Positions 1 to 8,517 of a stretch of 34,403 nucleotides of DNA are shown one piece after another. Within the stretch, counting starts at the first letter, position 1, and every line of letters starts with the position of its first letter. The translations under genes were made by a program, and so were the position numbers. The stretch covers positions 1-34,403 of the forward strand of contig UQXE01000022.1 in NCBI GenBank assembly GCA_900544965.1, read 5' to 3'. Source of the DNA: an uncultured Eubacteriales bacterium (GTDB taxonomy: Bacteria > Bacillota > Clostridia > Christensenellales > CAG-138). The notes below the pieces were generated by a model. That model saw only the letters and a program-made list of their open reading frames with translations. It had not been told where the DNA came from and made no database searches.

Positions 1-4
1 AGTT

Positions 5-36
5 CTTAGAACCTTTTTTGCAAAAAAGGTTCTAAG
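5..36. repeat. Perfect 32-bp palindrome
   Basis: Both 16-base arms (CTTAGAACCTTTTTTG and its complement) match perfectly with no loop. It lies about 75 bases beyond the rodA stop. The A/T blocks sit inside the stem, so it is not a classic terminator with a following U-tract, although a transcript could fold into a long hairpin. The GC-rich GCCGCCGGAGGC that follows suggests a dispersed intergenic repeat. That needs a genome-wide comparison. Confidence 0.7.
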
Positions 37-111
37 CCGCCGGAGGCAAAATCGCAAAGAGCGAAAACTACACGGTTTTCATCCATGTCGTCAGCGTATG
101 TATTTCCAAGT

Positions 112-1302
112 TCACAGCCGCAGCTTTGTCTGGTTAAAGCCATCCTTTTTCTGCGGCCTTCGCATCCACACATTCAACACAATGCCTACGCAGAGCATAT
201 TGGTAAGCATATTTGACCCGCCATAACTGATAAATGGCAGCGGAATACCCGTAACCGGCATTAAACCGATAGTCATGCCAATATTTTCGAAGACGTGGGC
301 TATGAGCATTCCAATAGAACCGACCACAAGGCATGTGCCGAAATTGTCCTTTGCCTTAATCGCAATCCAAAGCCATCTGAACGCTAATAGAAAATATGTG
401 ATTATTAGTGCGGCCCCGCCGACAAATCCAAGCCCCTCCCCAATACCTGAAAAGATAAAGTCAGTATTTCTATGAGGCACAAACCTGAGCTGGGCCAGCG
501 TTCCTTCCGTAAAGTAACCCTTTCCCCACATCTGGCCCGAGCCTATAGCAATCTTTGAACGCGATACATTATAGCCTGCATTAAGGGGGTCCAAATCAGG
601 GTTTAAGAACACGTCGATCCTGAGCCGCTGGTAATCGTCGAACAAATAAAGGTAGCATATAGGGAATACAATAGCCGCTATAACGAGCGCGGCGATTATA
701 TATTTCCAGCTTATTCGGCCCACGAAAAATATGCAGATCAAAATTATTATGAATACAAACGCCGTGCCAAAGTCGGACTGCCATATGACTATACCCGCCG
801 GAATGGCGCACAGCACCAGGCAGGTTACTATGTCCTTAAAGTGTTTAAGACCGCCGTCCTTGTCCATTGCGCGTGATACGACCTTTGATAAAAGGACTAT
901 AAGCGTTACCTTACAAAGCTCAGATGGCTGAAGCGCCCTGTCAATCTGCTCAAGTACAAACCATCCCAGAGCCCCGCCCCGTATTTCTCCAACTACGAAC
1001 AACAGCGCCAGCAGGGCGAGATTGCCAATATAAACATAAGAAATCAGCGGCTTATAAATCTGATAATCGATAACTAATATTATTATCATGGCTGCAAGCC
1101 CGAATAGAAAGTTCTGGGCCTGCCTCTGCACGTACTCGAGATTGAGCTTGCTCATATAATCGCTCAGGCTTTGCTCTTGGCCGCTAAACGGCGTGGCCAT
1201 TATGTTGGCCAGGCTAATCAGCCCAAAGCCAACCAATACAAATACGATAATCAGCGTTATCCAATCAATACGCTTCCATGATTTTTTTTCTATACGGCTC
1301 AT
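112..1302 (-). CDS. rodA: RodA/FtsW/SpoVE-family peptidoglycan glycosyltransferase
   Basis: SEDS-family integral membrane protein that polymerises lipid II into glycan strands with a partner class B PBP. About ten hydrophobic segments span the protein. The family signature is clear in the C-terminal half: GSGQMWGKGYF, then FVPHRNTDFIFSGIGEGLGF, and near the end PVTGIPLPFISYGGSN. Total length of about 396 residues is normal. I assign RodA rather than FtsW or SpoVE because the gene is away from a dcw cluster; the sequence alone does not settle this. The start is uncertain: ATG at 1302 or GTG at 1311, neither with a strong ribosome binding site. The upstream lipoprotein gene ends only 9-18 bases away, so translation may be coupled. 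Confidence 0.88.
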   Translation of the reverse strand: MSRIEKKSWKRIDWITLIIVFVLVGFGLISLANIMATPFSGQEQSLSDYMSKLNLEYVQRQAQNFLFGLAAMIIILVIDYQIYKPLISYVYIGNLALLALLFVVGEIRGGALGWFVLEQIDRALQPSELCKVTLIVLLSKVVSRAMDKDGGLKHFKDIVTCLVLCAIPAGIVIWQSDFGTAFVFIIILICIFFVGRISWKYIIAALVIAAIVFPICYLYLFDDYQRLRIDVFLNPDLDPLNAGYNVSRSKIAIGSGQMWGKGYFTEGTLAQLRFVPHRNTDFIFSGIGEGLGFVGGAALIITYFLLAFRWLWIAIKAKDNFGTCLVVGSIGMLIAHVFENIGMTIGLMPVTGIPLPFISYGGSNMLTNMLCVGIVLNVWMRRPQKKDGFNQTKLRL

Positions 1303-1320
1303 TGGTATCACACTCGGCCG

Positions 1321-2430
1321 TTATTGGCCAAAGAGTTCCTTTATCTCATCGTATATGCCAACATATCTGGCAACCGTTTCATTCCTGGCTATCGGTCTTC
1401 TCACGCTAAAGCTTTTTCCGGTATAATATTCGGCCAACAGCCCGTCAAGAAGTATTACTGACTGCGCGGCCACGTCAAAATAGGGCGTTACGGACAATCC
1501 ATATATATCGTTGCCGCTTAGCAGTGCAATATTCTCATCAGACAGTTCGCAACCGCAGATAGTTATGGCTATGCCGCTGTCATCCAGCGGGCTTTTTGGC
1601 GTTTCATCGGGGGGCTCCGTTTTCTCCCCTCCTTCTGACCGGAATAGAGCCTGAGCGTTATCGCGCGCCGCCGCCGCTATTGGCGTAGATTTTGCGTCCG
1701 TAACGAACATGCCCTTTATATGCCGGTTATCATAGAGATATTTGCTAAGCTTTTCTATATCGCTCTGCTCGCCCTTACCCGTACTCGTCAGCTCAACCGC
1801 GCTGTATTGGGGATAGTGTGCTTTAAGGGTGTCTGAAAAGGATTCAAATACCCTTTCCGTTTGGGAGCCATACACAAGTATGGTTCCCAAATCAAGCCCC
1901 CTTTGTTCCATTCGTTGGGCTATTACCAGGCATACGTCTTCCATATATTCCGTATCATCAACATATATGTTAGCGTCGGCTGCGTCTTGTTCATATTTCT
2001 CCACGGGAACTACCACCTTAATACCATATTCCCTTGCCCTTTCAACCGCCGCGGCGTTTGCGCCTCCGTCACTCATAATTAGCAAGCCCTCGCATCCGCT
2101 CGAATACGCGCTTTCCACAGCTTCAAGCGCCTTACCATCCTCGTATTTAAACAGCATCGACGGACGGCCCAGGTCCCTTGCGGATTTTAAAAAACCATAC
2201 ATAAGTTCATATGTTCCATAATCATTATCGTCCCTTATAACAAACCCTATAACGCCCGCCCCCTGTTTATCCTCAGGCGTATTTGACGGCTCGACCGAAG
2301 GAGTTGGCTCCGCCGCCGTGTCCGTTAGCTTGATACCCGGCTCTAATTCGCCTTGAGGCCCGTTTTCAGCTGAGCAGCCGGCTGCAAGTATAAATACCGA
2401 TATTAAAATCAAGGCTATAATGCGTTTCAC
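1321..2430 (-). CDS. Lipoprotein with periplasmic sugar-binding-protein (Peripla_BP_4-like) fold
   Basis: The protein begins with a lipoprotein signal peptide: positively charged MKR, a hydrophobic stretch, then ILAAGC with the lipid-accepting Cys near residue 19. A Pro/Glu/Thr-rich linker follows to about residue 58. The rest resembles a type 1 periplasmic binding protein of the ribose/LacI class (GVIGFVIRDDNDYGTYELM, EGLLIMSDGG, GTILVYGSQ, IKGMFVTDA). The start is GTG with AGGAGG five bases upstream. No ABC permease or ATPase lies nearby. It precedes rodA with almost no gap, so a cell-envelope sensing role is more likely than simple uptake, but that is inference. The ligand is unknown. Confidence 0.75.
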   Translation of the reverse strand: MKRIIALILISVFILAAGCSAENGPQGELEPGIKLTDTAAEPTPSVEPSNTPEDKQGAGVIGFVIRDDNDYGTYELMYGFLKSARDLGRPSMLFKYEDGKALEAVESAYSSGCEGLLIMSDGGANAAAVERAREYGIKVVVPVEKYEQDAADANIYVDDTEYMEDVCLVIAQRMEQRGLDLGTILVYGSQTERVFESFSDTLKAHYPQYSAVELTSTGKGEQSDIEKLSKYLYDNRHIKGMFVTDAKSTPIAAAARDNAQALFRSEGGEKTEPPDETPKSPLDDSGIAITICGCELSDENIALLSGNDIYGLSVTPYFDVAAQSVILLDGLLAEYYTGKSFSVRRPIARNETVARYVGIYDEIKELFGQ

Positions 2431-3008
2431 AAAAGCCTCCTATGCTTTATCCTTAGTGTATACATACCCATCTTTTAATTTTACCCCATCTAAAGCGATT
2501 TGTCATCCACTGATTGCATATTTACATGCCGTTCACACCCCTATAATCCTAAGTACAGTATTTTTCCTGAACAAAGGTTAGCCCTGCACGGCTTTTCCGC
2601 CTGATCCTGGCGACTGCATGACTGCAAAGGGTGATCAAACCATGCCGAGTGGTTTTTTCCGCCTCTGATTTCGATGGGCATACTAATCCTGTGGATTATG
2701 AATCAAATATAGAGCCGCCTCGCGGAGACAACCATTAATCATGTGGAACAGGGCTTCAGGCTATCCGTTGAACAACAGCGCATACAGGGGCTCCCAATGG
2801 GACAAACAAAGCAATAATCTGAGAATTATCAACGGTTTCTCGGGTAGCCGCGTCCTTGAGATCATTCTGTTTATCCGAAAAACTGTTCAGGTGATAACAA
2901 GTAGGTAAATAACAACTTAATGTAGCTGTATATAGCCGTTTGGGCGGTTTAAATAAATCGCGCAACGGGAAGCGGTACCTCAATTCCCATTGCGCGGATA
3001 TCCGTCTT
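2431..3008. other. 578-bp region without a convincing gene
   Basis: The left end carries the ribosome binding site and a possible minus-strand promoter for the lipoprotein gene: ATGACA, 17 bases, then TAAAAT near 2480-2510. The right end carries the hairpin terminating the kinase gene. Between them, both strands show only short open frames. The longest plus-strand frame with an ATG is 55 codons from 2741 and has no good ribosome binding site. The composition resembles old, decayed sequence, but I recognise no parent gene. Confidence 0.5.
2959..2996 (-). terminator. Intrinsic terminator of the kinase gene
   Basis: A 13-bp stem (2959-2971 with 2984-2996) contains one G-T pair and a 12-base loop. 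It lies just downstream of the minus-strand kinase stop codon. In the minus-strand transcript the stem is followed by AUUUAUUUAAA, a fair though interrupted U-tract. Confidence 0.75.
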
Positions 3009-4664
3009 TTATTTATAGAATACATTGCCGCCAATGAATTCACGCAGGATGGATGTTGGGGGAATCTCATCCTCAACGTTTGCGTCAAGAAAATAATTGA
3101 GGAATTTTACAACCGACCTGGCTCTGCCGTAAAATGGGCTCTCAGGAGGTACTTCTTTTAAAAGCGGATATACGTATTTTTTTAGAACTGCCAGCTCATA
3201 GTGGAGCGTTGTATTGAAAATTATGTCAGCATTCTCCTGGTAAGGGAATATCCAACGTTCCTCGCCGCGCCTTACGGAAGGCCACATGGAAAGCGTAAGC
3301 TCCATTGACGCATTGCGCGTTTCATAATCCCTTACAAGTCTTCTCAATAGCCTGACATCCGTCGTCTTTATCCTGTTGTGATTATCGAGGTTTATCGTCG
3401 TTAAGGCACTGACATAGATTCTGAATATCTTATCGTGGCTTATATGCTCATTGATCAGCACAGGGTTCAGCCCATGTATTCCCTCAATTATTATGGGCTG
3501 ATCTGGAAGAAGACGCAAAACCCTTGCGGCTTCATCGCGGCGGCCCGTTTTAAAGTTGAACACGGGCACCTCCGTCTCCTCGCCGTTTAACAGCAATAGA
3601 AGATCCTGGTTGAACCTGTCAATGTCAAGAGTGCCTATGTGCTCAAGATCCTTTTCCCCGTGTTCATTTACGGGTATTTTATCCCTGTCAATGTAGTAGT
3701 TGTCAAGCGATAACATTATCGGATCAAGACCCAGCACGCGAAGCTGTGTCGCAATCCGGTTTGCCGATGTAGTCTTTCCTGATGAAGAGGGGCCGGCAAC
3801 CATTACAGCCTGCGCATGCCTGCTTGCTATATCGTCCGCTATCTTTGCATATTCCTTTTCATGAAGCGCCTCGTTGACTCTGATCAGCTCGTGGATGCTC
3901 CCGTTCTCCACCCTTTTGTTCAACTCCACCGCATTAGAACATGTCATCAGCTTGCCCCAGATATCGCTCATTCTATAAACTTCGGATAGTTTGGGCATAT
4001 GCTCATACTTGGAAGCCTCGTCGGGGCGCTCAGGATCCGGCATGAGCAATACTACAGCATCGGTTAGGCAATGTATGTCGAAAACGTTTACATAACCGGT
4101 GCTTGGCGCCATCTCGCCGTAAAAATAGTCGACATAGCCCTCGGCCATATAGACGTCAAAATAATTGAACTGACGCCATCTTAGCAGTTCGGCCTTATCC
4201 CTCTGACCGTCCGCCTCAAATAAGGACAGGGCCTCCTTGATATCAAGCCTTTTTCGAACAAGAGGAATGTTGCGGCTGATTATTTCGGAGCACTCCGCTT
4301 TTATGGACGCAACATCTCCCTCTGTGAGTTCCGGAGTCTTTTCAATGGTTATATACAAGCCCTCTCCCATCGAATACCGCACATATACCTTAGCGTTGGG
4401 AAATAACTTTCGCACAGACATAATAAATACAAACTGAAGCGTCCTCTCATATACCCTCTTCCCCTCCTCTTCGCCATACCTGAGAAGGTGGATTGACACA
4501 TTTCTGAAGGGGGTATAGTTTAGGTTGAACACCTCTCCGCCTATCTGGGCCGCGAGTGGTTTCATCCTGAGTGTATCGCTGTCCAGACCAAGCCGATTTA
4601 CAGCGTTAAGAATTGATTCTCCGTATTTTATCCCAGCGACAATTCCGTCTATGTTGATGTTCAT
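3009..4664 (-). CDS. TGS-domain / uridine kinase-like nucleoside kinase
   Basis: Two-part protein of 551 residues. The N-terminal half resembles the TGS and second additional domain of threonyl-tRNA synthetase. The C-terminal half is a phosphoribulokinase/uridine kinase fold: P-loop GPSSSGKTT near residues 287-296, then SLDNYYIDRDKIP, GTLDIDRFNQDL and the Walker B-like IIIEGIHGLNP. This architecture is common in Clostridia and is annotated as uridine kinase-like; the true substrate is not established by sequence. The start is the ATG at 4664, eight bases after GGAGG, rather than the TTG just upstream. It follows the ABC exporter by 18 bases, so the two are cotranscribed. A terminator hairpin follows. 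Confidence 0.85.
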   Translation of the reverse strand: MNINIDGIVAGIKYGESILNAVNRLGLDSDTLRMKPLAAQIGGEVFNLNYTPFRNVSIHLLRYGEEEGKRVYERTLQFVFIMSVRKLFPNAKVYVRYSMGEGLYITIEKTPELTEGDVASIKAECSEIISRNIPLVRKRLDIKEALSLFEADGQRDKAELLRWRQFNYFDVYMAEGYVDYFYGEMAPSTGYVNVFDIHCLTDAVVLLMPDPERPDEASKYEHMPKLSEVYRMSDIWGKLMTCSNAVELNKRVENGSIHELIRVNEALHEKEYAKIADDIASRHAQAVMVAGPSSSGKTTSANRIATQLRVLGLDPIMLSLDNYYIDRDKIPVNEHGEKDLEHIGTLDIDRFNQDLLLLLNGEETEVPVFNFKTGRRDEAARVLRLLPDQPIIIEGIHGLNPVLINEHISHDKIFRIYVSALTTINLDNHNRIKTTDVRLLRRLVRDYETRNASMELTLSMWPSVRRGEERWIFPYQENADIIFNTTLHYELAVLKKYVYPLLKEVPPESPFYGRARSVVKFLNYFLDANVEDEIPPTSILREFIGGNVFYK

Positions 4665-4682
4665 CAAAAATTCCTCCGATTT

Positions 4683-6410
4683 TTATGCGCGCTGAGCCTT
4701 CTGAAGCTCCGCATATTCGCCGTCAAGCCCCATAAGCTCTTCGTGAGTGCCCCGTTCAACGATGCCTTCGCCTTCAATGACGGCGATCTCGTCGGCGTTC
4801 CATATTGTGGACAGCCTATGGGCTATTACTATCGTGGTCCTCCCCTCGCTAAGCCTGTCAAACGCGTTTGTTATCCTGGCCTCGGTAGCGGAATCGAGCG
4901 CGCTGGTAGCCTCATCCAGTATCAGAATCGGCGGGTTCTTAAGGAATATGCGCGCGATTGAGACTCGCTGCTTCTGTCCGCCTGAAAGAGTAACTCCACG
5001 TTCGCCCACTATTGTATCATATCCATATGGCATTGCCATTATATCCTCGTGTATCTCCGCTGCAACCGCCGCGTCAATTATCTCCTCGTCGGTAGCGTCT
5101 ATGCGTCCGTACCTGATGTTTTCCCTTATCGTATCGGCAAAAAGAAATACATCCTGCTGCACTATACCTATATTTGCCCTTAGCGAGTTCAATGTAACAC
5201 CCTTTATGTCCTTTCCGTCAATGGTTATGACGCCTTCCGTTGGTTCATAGAACCTAGGTATCAGATGGCATATGGTCGTCTTTCCGCCTCCTGACGGACC
5301 CACAAGCGCCAGCTTTTTCCCAGCCTTAATATTTATGCTAACGTTTTTAAGCACATCTATTTCTCCATTATATGAAAATGATACATTTTTAAACGCTATG
5401 TCTCCATTTACGTTCTTAAGCGGCCTAGCGCCTTTAACGTCCGCAATATCCGGATCGGTGTCCATTATCTCAATAAATCTCGCAAAACCCGACATTCCCA
5501 TGGTATATGTCTCGGCAAACATGGCAAGCTTTCTTATCGGGGAAACAAAGGAGGTTACATATAGTGAAAACGTAAGCAGAGCAACCATATCCAGGCTGTT
5601 GCTCATTATAAGGATTCCGCCCAATCCAAGCACTACAACCTTCAGTATGCTTGTAAACAGCTCCATGCCCCCCATGAATACACCCATTGCCTTATAGTAT
5701 TCCTTTTTGGAGTTTACAAACCTGGAGTTTCCCCTGTTGAACTTTTCTATCTCGTAATCTTCGTTTGCAAACGCCTTGGCCACCCTTGCTCCGGATATGG
5801 ACGACTCAATGCCGGCGTTAATAATGGCGATTCCTTCCTTTACCCTGCGCGATGCGGTGCTCATGCGTTTTCTCAATAATACTACAAAGAAAACCATTAC
5901 GGGCACAAAAGCCATCAAGATCAGGGCCAACCGCCATTCAATCGTAAGCATCACGGCAAAAGCCCCCAAAAAGGTTACTATTGATATAAACAGGTCCTCA
6001 GGGCCGTGATGGGCGAGTTCCGTAACGTCAAACAGGTCGTTTGTACAGCGTGAAAGCAGAAATCCTGTTCTAGTTCTATCATAAAAACTGAACGGGAGCT
6101 TTTGTATATGGGTAAAGATATCCCTTCTCATATCGGCTTCTATTCTGACGCCTGTCTGATGCCCGATATACGTTACAACATAGGTGAATATTGATCTGAT
6201 GATATACGCCAGCAGCGAACCAAAAACTATAATAAAAAACGCTCCGTACATACCATTGGGCAAGTACTCGTCAAGCGCTATCTTTGAAAGCAAAGGATAT
6301 ACAACGTCAACCGCGGCTATTACCAACGCGCAGAACATATCCAGCAGGAACAACGGAAGGTGCGGTTTATAATATCGCACAAATCGCCTGATCAACGATT
6401 TCTTTTTCAT
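4683..6410 (-). CDS. ABC exporter, fused permease and ATPase (half-transporter)
   Basis: The first 310 or so residues hold six membrane segments of the type I exporter fold. The nucleotide-binding domain follows, with Walker A GPSGGGKTT near residue 371, the Q-loop in IGIVQQDVF, signature LSGGQKQRVSIAR near 473, Walker B LILDEATSALD and switch histidine in IVIAHRLST. The length of 575 is typical for a half-transporter working as a homodimer or heterodimer. No second half-transporter is nearby, so a homodimer is likely. The substrate cannot be inferred; lipids, peptides or drugs are all possible. It shares a transcript with the downstream kinase-like gene and is preceded by an extended -10 promoter. 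Confidence 0.92.
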   Translation of the reverse strand: MKKKSLIRRFVRYYKPHLPLFLLDMFCALVIAAVDVVYPLLSKIALDEYLPNGMYGAFFIIVFGSLLAYIIRSIFTYVVTYIGHQTGVRIEADMRRDIFTHIQKLPFSFYDRTRTGFLLSRCTNDLFDVTELAHHGPEDLFISIVTFLGAFAVMLTIEWRLALILMAFVPVMVFFVVLLRKRMSTASRRVKEGIAIINAGIESSISGARVAKAFANEDYEIEKFNRGNSRFVNSKKEYYKAMGVFMGGMELFTSILKVVVLGLGGILIMSNSLDMVALLTFSLYVTSFVSPIRKLAMFAETYTMGMSGFARFIEIMDTDPDIADVKGARPLKNVNGDIAFKNVSFSYNGEIDVLKNVSINIKAGKKLALVGPSGGGKTTICHLIPRFYEPTEGVITIDGKDIKGVTLNSLRANIGIVQQDVFLFADTIRENIRYGRIDATDEEIIDAAVAAEIHEDIMAMPYGYDTIVGERGVTLSGGQKQRVSIARIFLKNPPILILDEATSALDSATEARITNAFDRLSEGRTTIVIAHRLSTIWNADEIAVIEGEGIVERGTHEELMGLDGEYAELQKAQRA

Positions 6411-6446
6411 CCCAAAACTCCTTTAACTCTTAATCAACCAGGAAAG

Positions 6447-6452
6447 ATTATA
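6447..6452 (-). promoter_or_regulatory. Extended -10 promoter for the ABC exporter
   Basis: On the minus strand the sequence reads TGCTATAAT, an extended -10 element, 37 bases before the exporter start codon. A recognisable -35 box is lacking, which is usual for extended -10 promoters. Confidence 0.55.
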
Positions 6453-6478
6453 GCATACCACGATATAAAATAAAAGAA

Positions 6479-6512
6479 AACGCGATACCTACTCCCTTAG
6501 GTAAATCGCGTT
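6479..6512 (-). terminator. Terminator downstream of the HU gene
   Basis: An outer 8-bp stem AACGCGAT/ATCGCGTT encloses an inner 5-bp stem ACCTA/TAGGT. In the minus-strand transcript it is followed by a T-rich run (TTCTTTTATTTTA). It sits about 150 bases after the HU stop and just before the ABC promoter, so it probably separates the two units. Confidence 0.7.
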
Positions 6513-6660
6513 CGCTCGGCTAATATGCTTTTTCATTGCTGCCGAATGTGTTTTGCTCATGCCTTCTCGCAACGCAAATCCAGCCGTCATTACAGCAACA
6601 TCAACCAGATGCCGCAGGATTGATACAGCAATTATATGGCGATACCCATATCTAGCTCAA

Positions 6661-6933
6661 TTAGTTCAGTGCATCCTTCAACGCCTTGCCGGCCTTGAAC
6701 GCCGGCGTTTTTCCTGCCGGTATTTCAATTTCCTCACCAGTTTGCGGGTTGCGTCCCTTATGTGCGCTGCGCTCCCTTACCTCAAAGCTTCCAAAGCCCA
6801 CCAACTGAACCTTATCCCCGCTTTTGAGAGTGTCGGAAATTGTGAGCAGCATGGCGTTCATCGCCTTTTCCACATCCTTCTTCGTCATAGCCGTCTTATC
6901 GGCTACAGCATTTATCAGTTCGGTTTTGTTCAT
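6661..6933 (-). CDS. hup: HU family histone-like DNA-binding protein
   Basis: HU dimers bend and compact DNA without strong sequence preference. At 90 residues the length is standard. The sequence shows the full family pattern: MNKTELINAVADKT, the dimer core, then GFGSFEVRERSAHKGRNPQT with the GRNPQTG arm, and a C-terminal FKAGKALKDALN. The ATG at 6933 is chosen over an ATG 12 codons upstream because AAGGAGG lies 11 bases before it. The gene follows mazG and has its own strong promoter. Placement of an HU gene after mazG and a spoVB-like gene recalls the B. subtilis yabM-yabN region. Confidence 0.96.
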   Translation of the reverse strand: MNKTELINAVADKTAMTKKDVEKAMNAMLLTISDTLKSGDKVQLVGFGSFEVRERSAHKGRNPQTGEEIEIPAGKTPAFKAGKALKDALN

Positions 6934-6989
6934 TGTTGAGTATTCCTCCTTGGATTCAATTATCTTCATTTTAATAAACGCCGAATCAC

Positions 6990-7018
6990 ATTATACAAGC
7001 CTTTCGCCTGATGCACAA
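6990..7018 (-). promoter_or_regulatory. Sigma-A promoter of the HU gene
   Basis: Minus-strand TTGTGC (7018-7013), a 17-base spacer and a perfect TATAAT (6995-6990). The predicted start lies near 6983, giving a leader of about 50 nt before the HU ATG. Confidence 0.75.
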
Positions 7019-7040
7019 GCACTTTTTTATATTTCCCGGC

Positions 7041-8465
7041 CTATGCTTTGGTTTTCTCCCAGAATTCATCCATTTCGGACAGATTCATATCGCTGAACCG
7101 CTTTCCTGCCCCCAGAATTAGGGATTCCATGCGCATAAACCTGTCCGCAAATTTATCCGCCGACTCATTCAGGCACAGCTCCGGATCAAGCTTCAGCAGC
7201 CGCGCTACATTTACAGCCGAGAACAGCAGATCTCCCAGCTCCTCTTTGATGCCCACACCGGACTTTATCGCCTGCATCAGTTCATCGGTCTCTTCACGGA
7301 TTTTGAAAAACGCCTCCTCAGCGCTATCCCAGTCAAAGCCGACGTCCGCAGCTTTCTTCTGGATTTTTAAGCTCCTAATCAGTGCGGGAAAGCCCTTTGG
7401 TACTGCCTTAATTGCATCCGCCTGTGTATTCTGTGCCTTTTCCCTGCGTTTCAATGTCTCCCAGTTCGCAAGGACCTCCTCCGAATTCATGACCGTCTCG
7501 CCAGCAAACACATGTGGGTGCCTGTATATCAGCTTCTTCACTATTTCCGTACAGACGTCCCTCATGGTAAACTCGCGCTGTTCCTCCTCAATTTGGGCGT
7601 GAAACACCACCTGAAGCAGCAAATCGCCCAATTCCTCGCAAAGCGCCCCTGTGTCAAGGCGTTCTATAGCGTCCAGTACCTCGTATGATTCCTCAATTAG
7701 AGGCGTTTTCAAGGTTTCATGCGTCTGCTCGGCATCCCATGGGCACCCGCCTGGAGAGCGGAGCCGCCTTAGTACATACTGAAGGTCCTCCAGCCCGTAA
7801 CGGTCGAGCATATCGAATTCAGCACTGGGAACGTATAAAACCGTTGCGGTATCAAATAGCTCCTGCCTGTCAAGATCGCACAGCTTTAGCTTCATTTTAC
7901 GATATTGCCCATTGTCCGCCATATATGCCAAGTATACCTCAAATTCATCGGGATAATACTCCTGCAACGTTAATTTTATATCCCCCGCCAGCAACCGCGT
8001 GTCCAGCTCTTCTATGCATATTGGAACGCTTGGATTTATCCGCCCAGGCATTGAGCTGGCCGAACATATCATAGCGGCCGGAGGCATTGCCATGCCAATA
8101 TCGGCCATGGCGGCCTCCGCAAAGCCCGAGGACGGCAGTATAACCACTTGCGTACCGTTTTTACTTGAAGCCTTTAATATCTCGTTCATCAGCTGCTCAG
8201 AGCAGCCCCGTCCCAGGGGCGCGTAAACGGCGTCGCTGCCGCATACGATGCGCTCGGCTATCAGCTCATTAAGACGGCTAAAGTCATCGGCTGTTTCATA
8301 GAGGTCATCCATTGACGCCGCGTTTAGCCCCTCCGCATTAACCCATCTTGATACCGGATGCTTAAGCGTTTGAATAAACAGCTTATCCGCCTTTATTATT
8401 TCCTGATATACGTTTCTGGTCACTGCCCCGCCTGCCGACAGCGGCGCAATTATCAGCTTTGGCAT
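7041..8465 (-). CDS. mazG: MazG nucleotide pyrophosphohydrolase with N-terminal tetrapyrrole-methylase-like domain (YabN type)
   Basis: MazG hydrolyses nucleoside triphosphates to monophosphates, helping clear damaged or surplus NTPs. Residues 1 to about 220 form a degenerate SAM-dependent methylase-like domain as in B. subtilis YabN. The C-terminal half has two MazG modules: GGCPWDAEQTHETLK with EESYEV and EELGDLLLQVVFHA near 255-290, then REETDEL and EELGDLLFSAVNVARLL near 390-420. Both carry the acidic metal-binding residues. The 474-residue length fits this fusion. AAAGGAG lies eight bases before the ATG. It follows the SpoVB-like gene by 52 bases. Confidence 0.94.
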   Translation of the reverse strand: MPKLIIAPLSAGGAVTRNVYQEIIKADKLFIQTLKHPVSRWVNAEGLNAASMDDLYETADDFSRLNELIAERIVCGSDAVYAPLGRGCSEQLMNEILKASSKNGTQVVILPSSGFAEAAMADIGMAMPPAAMICSASSMPGRINPSVPICIEELDTRLLAGDIKLTLQEYYPDEFEVYLAYMADNGQYRKMKLKLCDLDRQELFDTATVLYVPSAEFDMLDRYGLEDLQYVLRRLRSPGGCPWDAEQTHETLKTPLIEESYEVLDAIERLDTGALCEELGDLLLQVVFHAQIEEEQREFTMRDVCTEIVKKLIYRHPHVFAGETVMNSEEVLANWETLKRREKAQNTQADAIKAVPKGFPALIRSLKIQKKAADVGFDWDSAEEAFFKIREETDELMQAIKSGVGIKEELGDLLFSAVNVARLLKLDPELCLNESADKFADRFMRMESLILGAGKRFSDMNLSEMDEFWEKTKA

Positions 8466-8517
8466 AGCTTATTCTCCTTTATTTGCTTTCGTTTATCTGA
8501 TCTTAACATCGACGCCT

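Noticed and set aside
2741..2908. 55-codon plus-strand frame starting MWNRASGYP
   Set aside because: The nearest GGAG is about 13 bases from the ATG and no homologue is recognised; kept only as part of the empty region.
2756..3088. 110-codon minus-strand frame
   Set aside because: It overlaps the end of the kinase gene and its terminator, and its sequence shows no recognisable domain.
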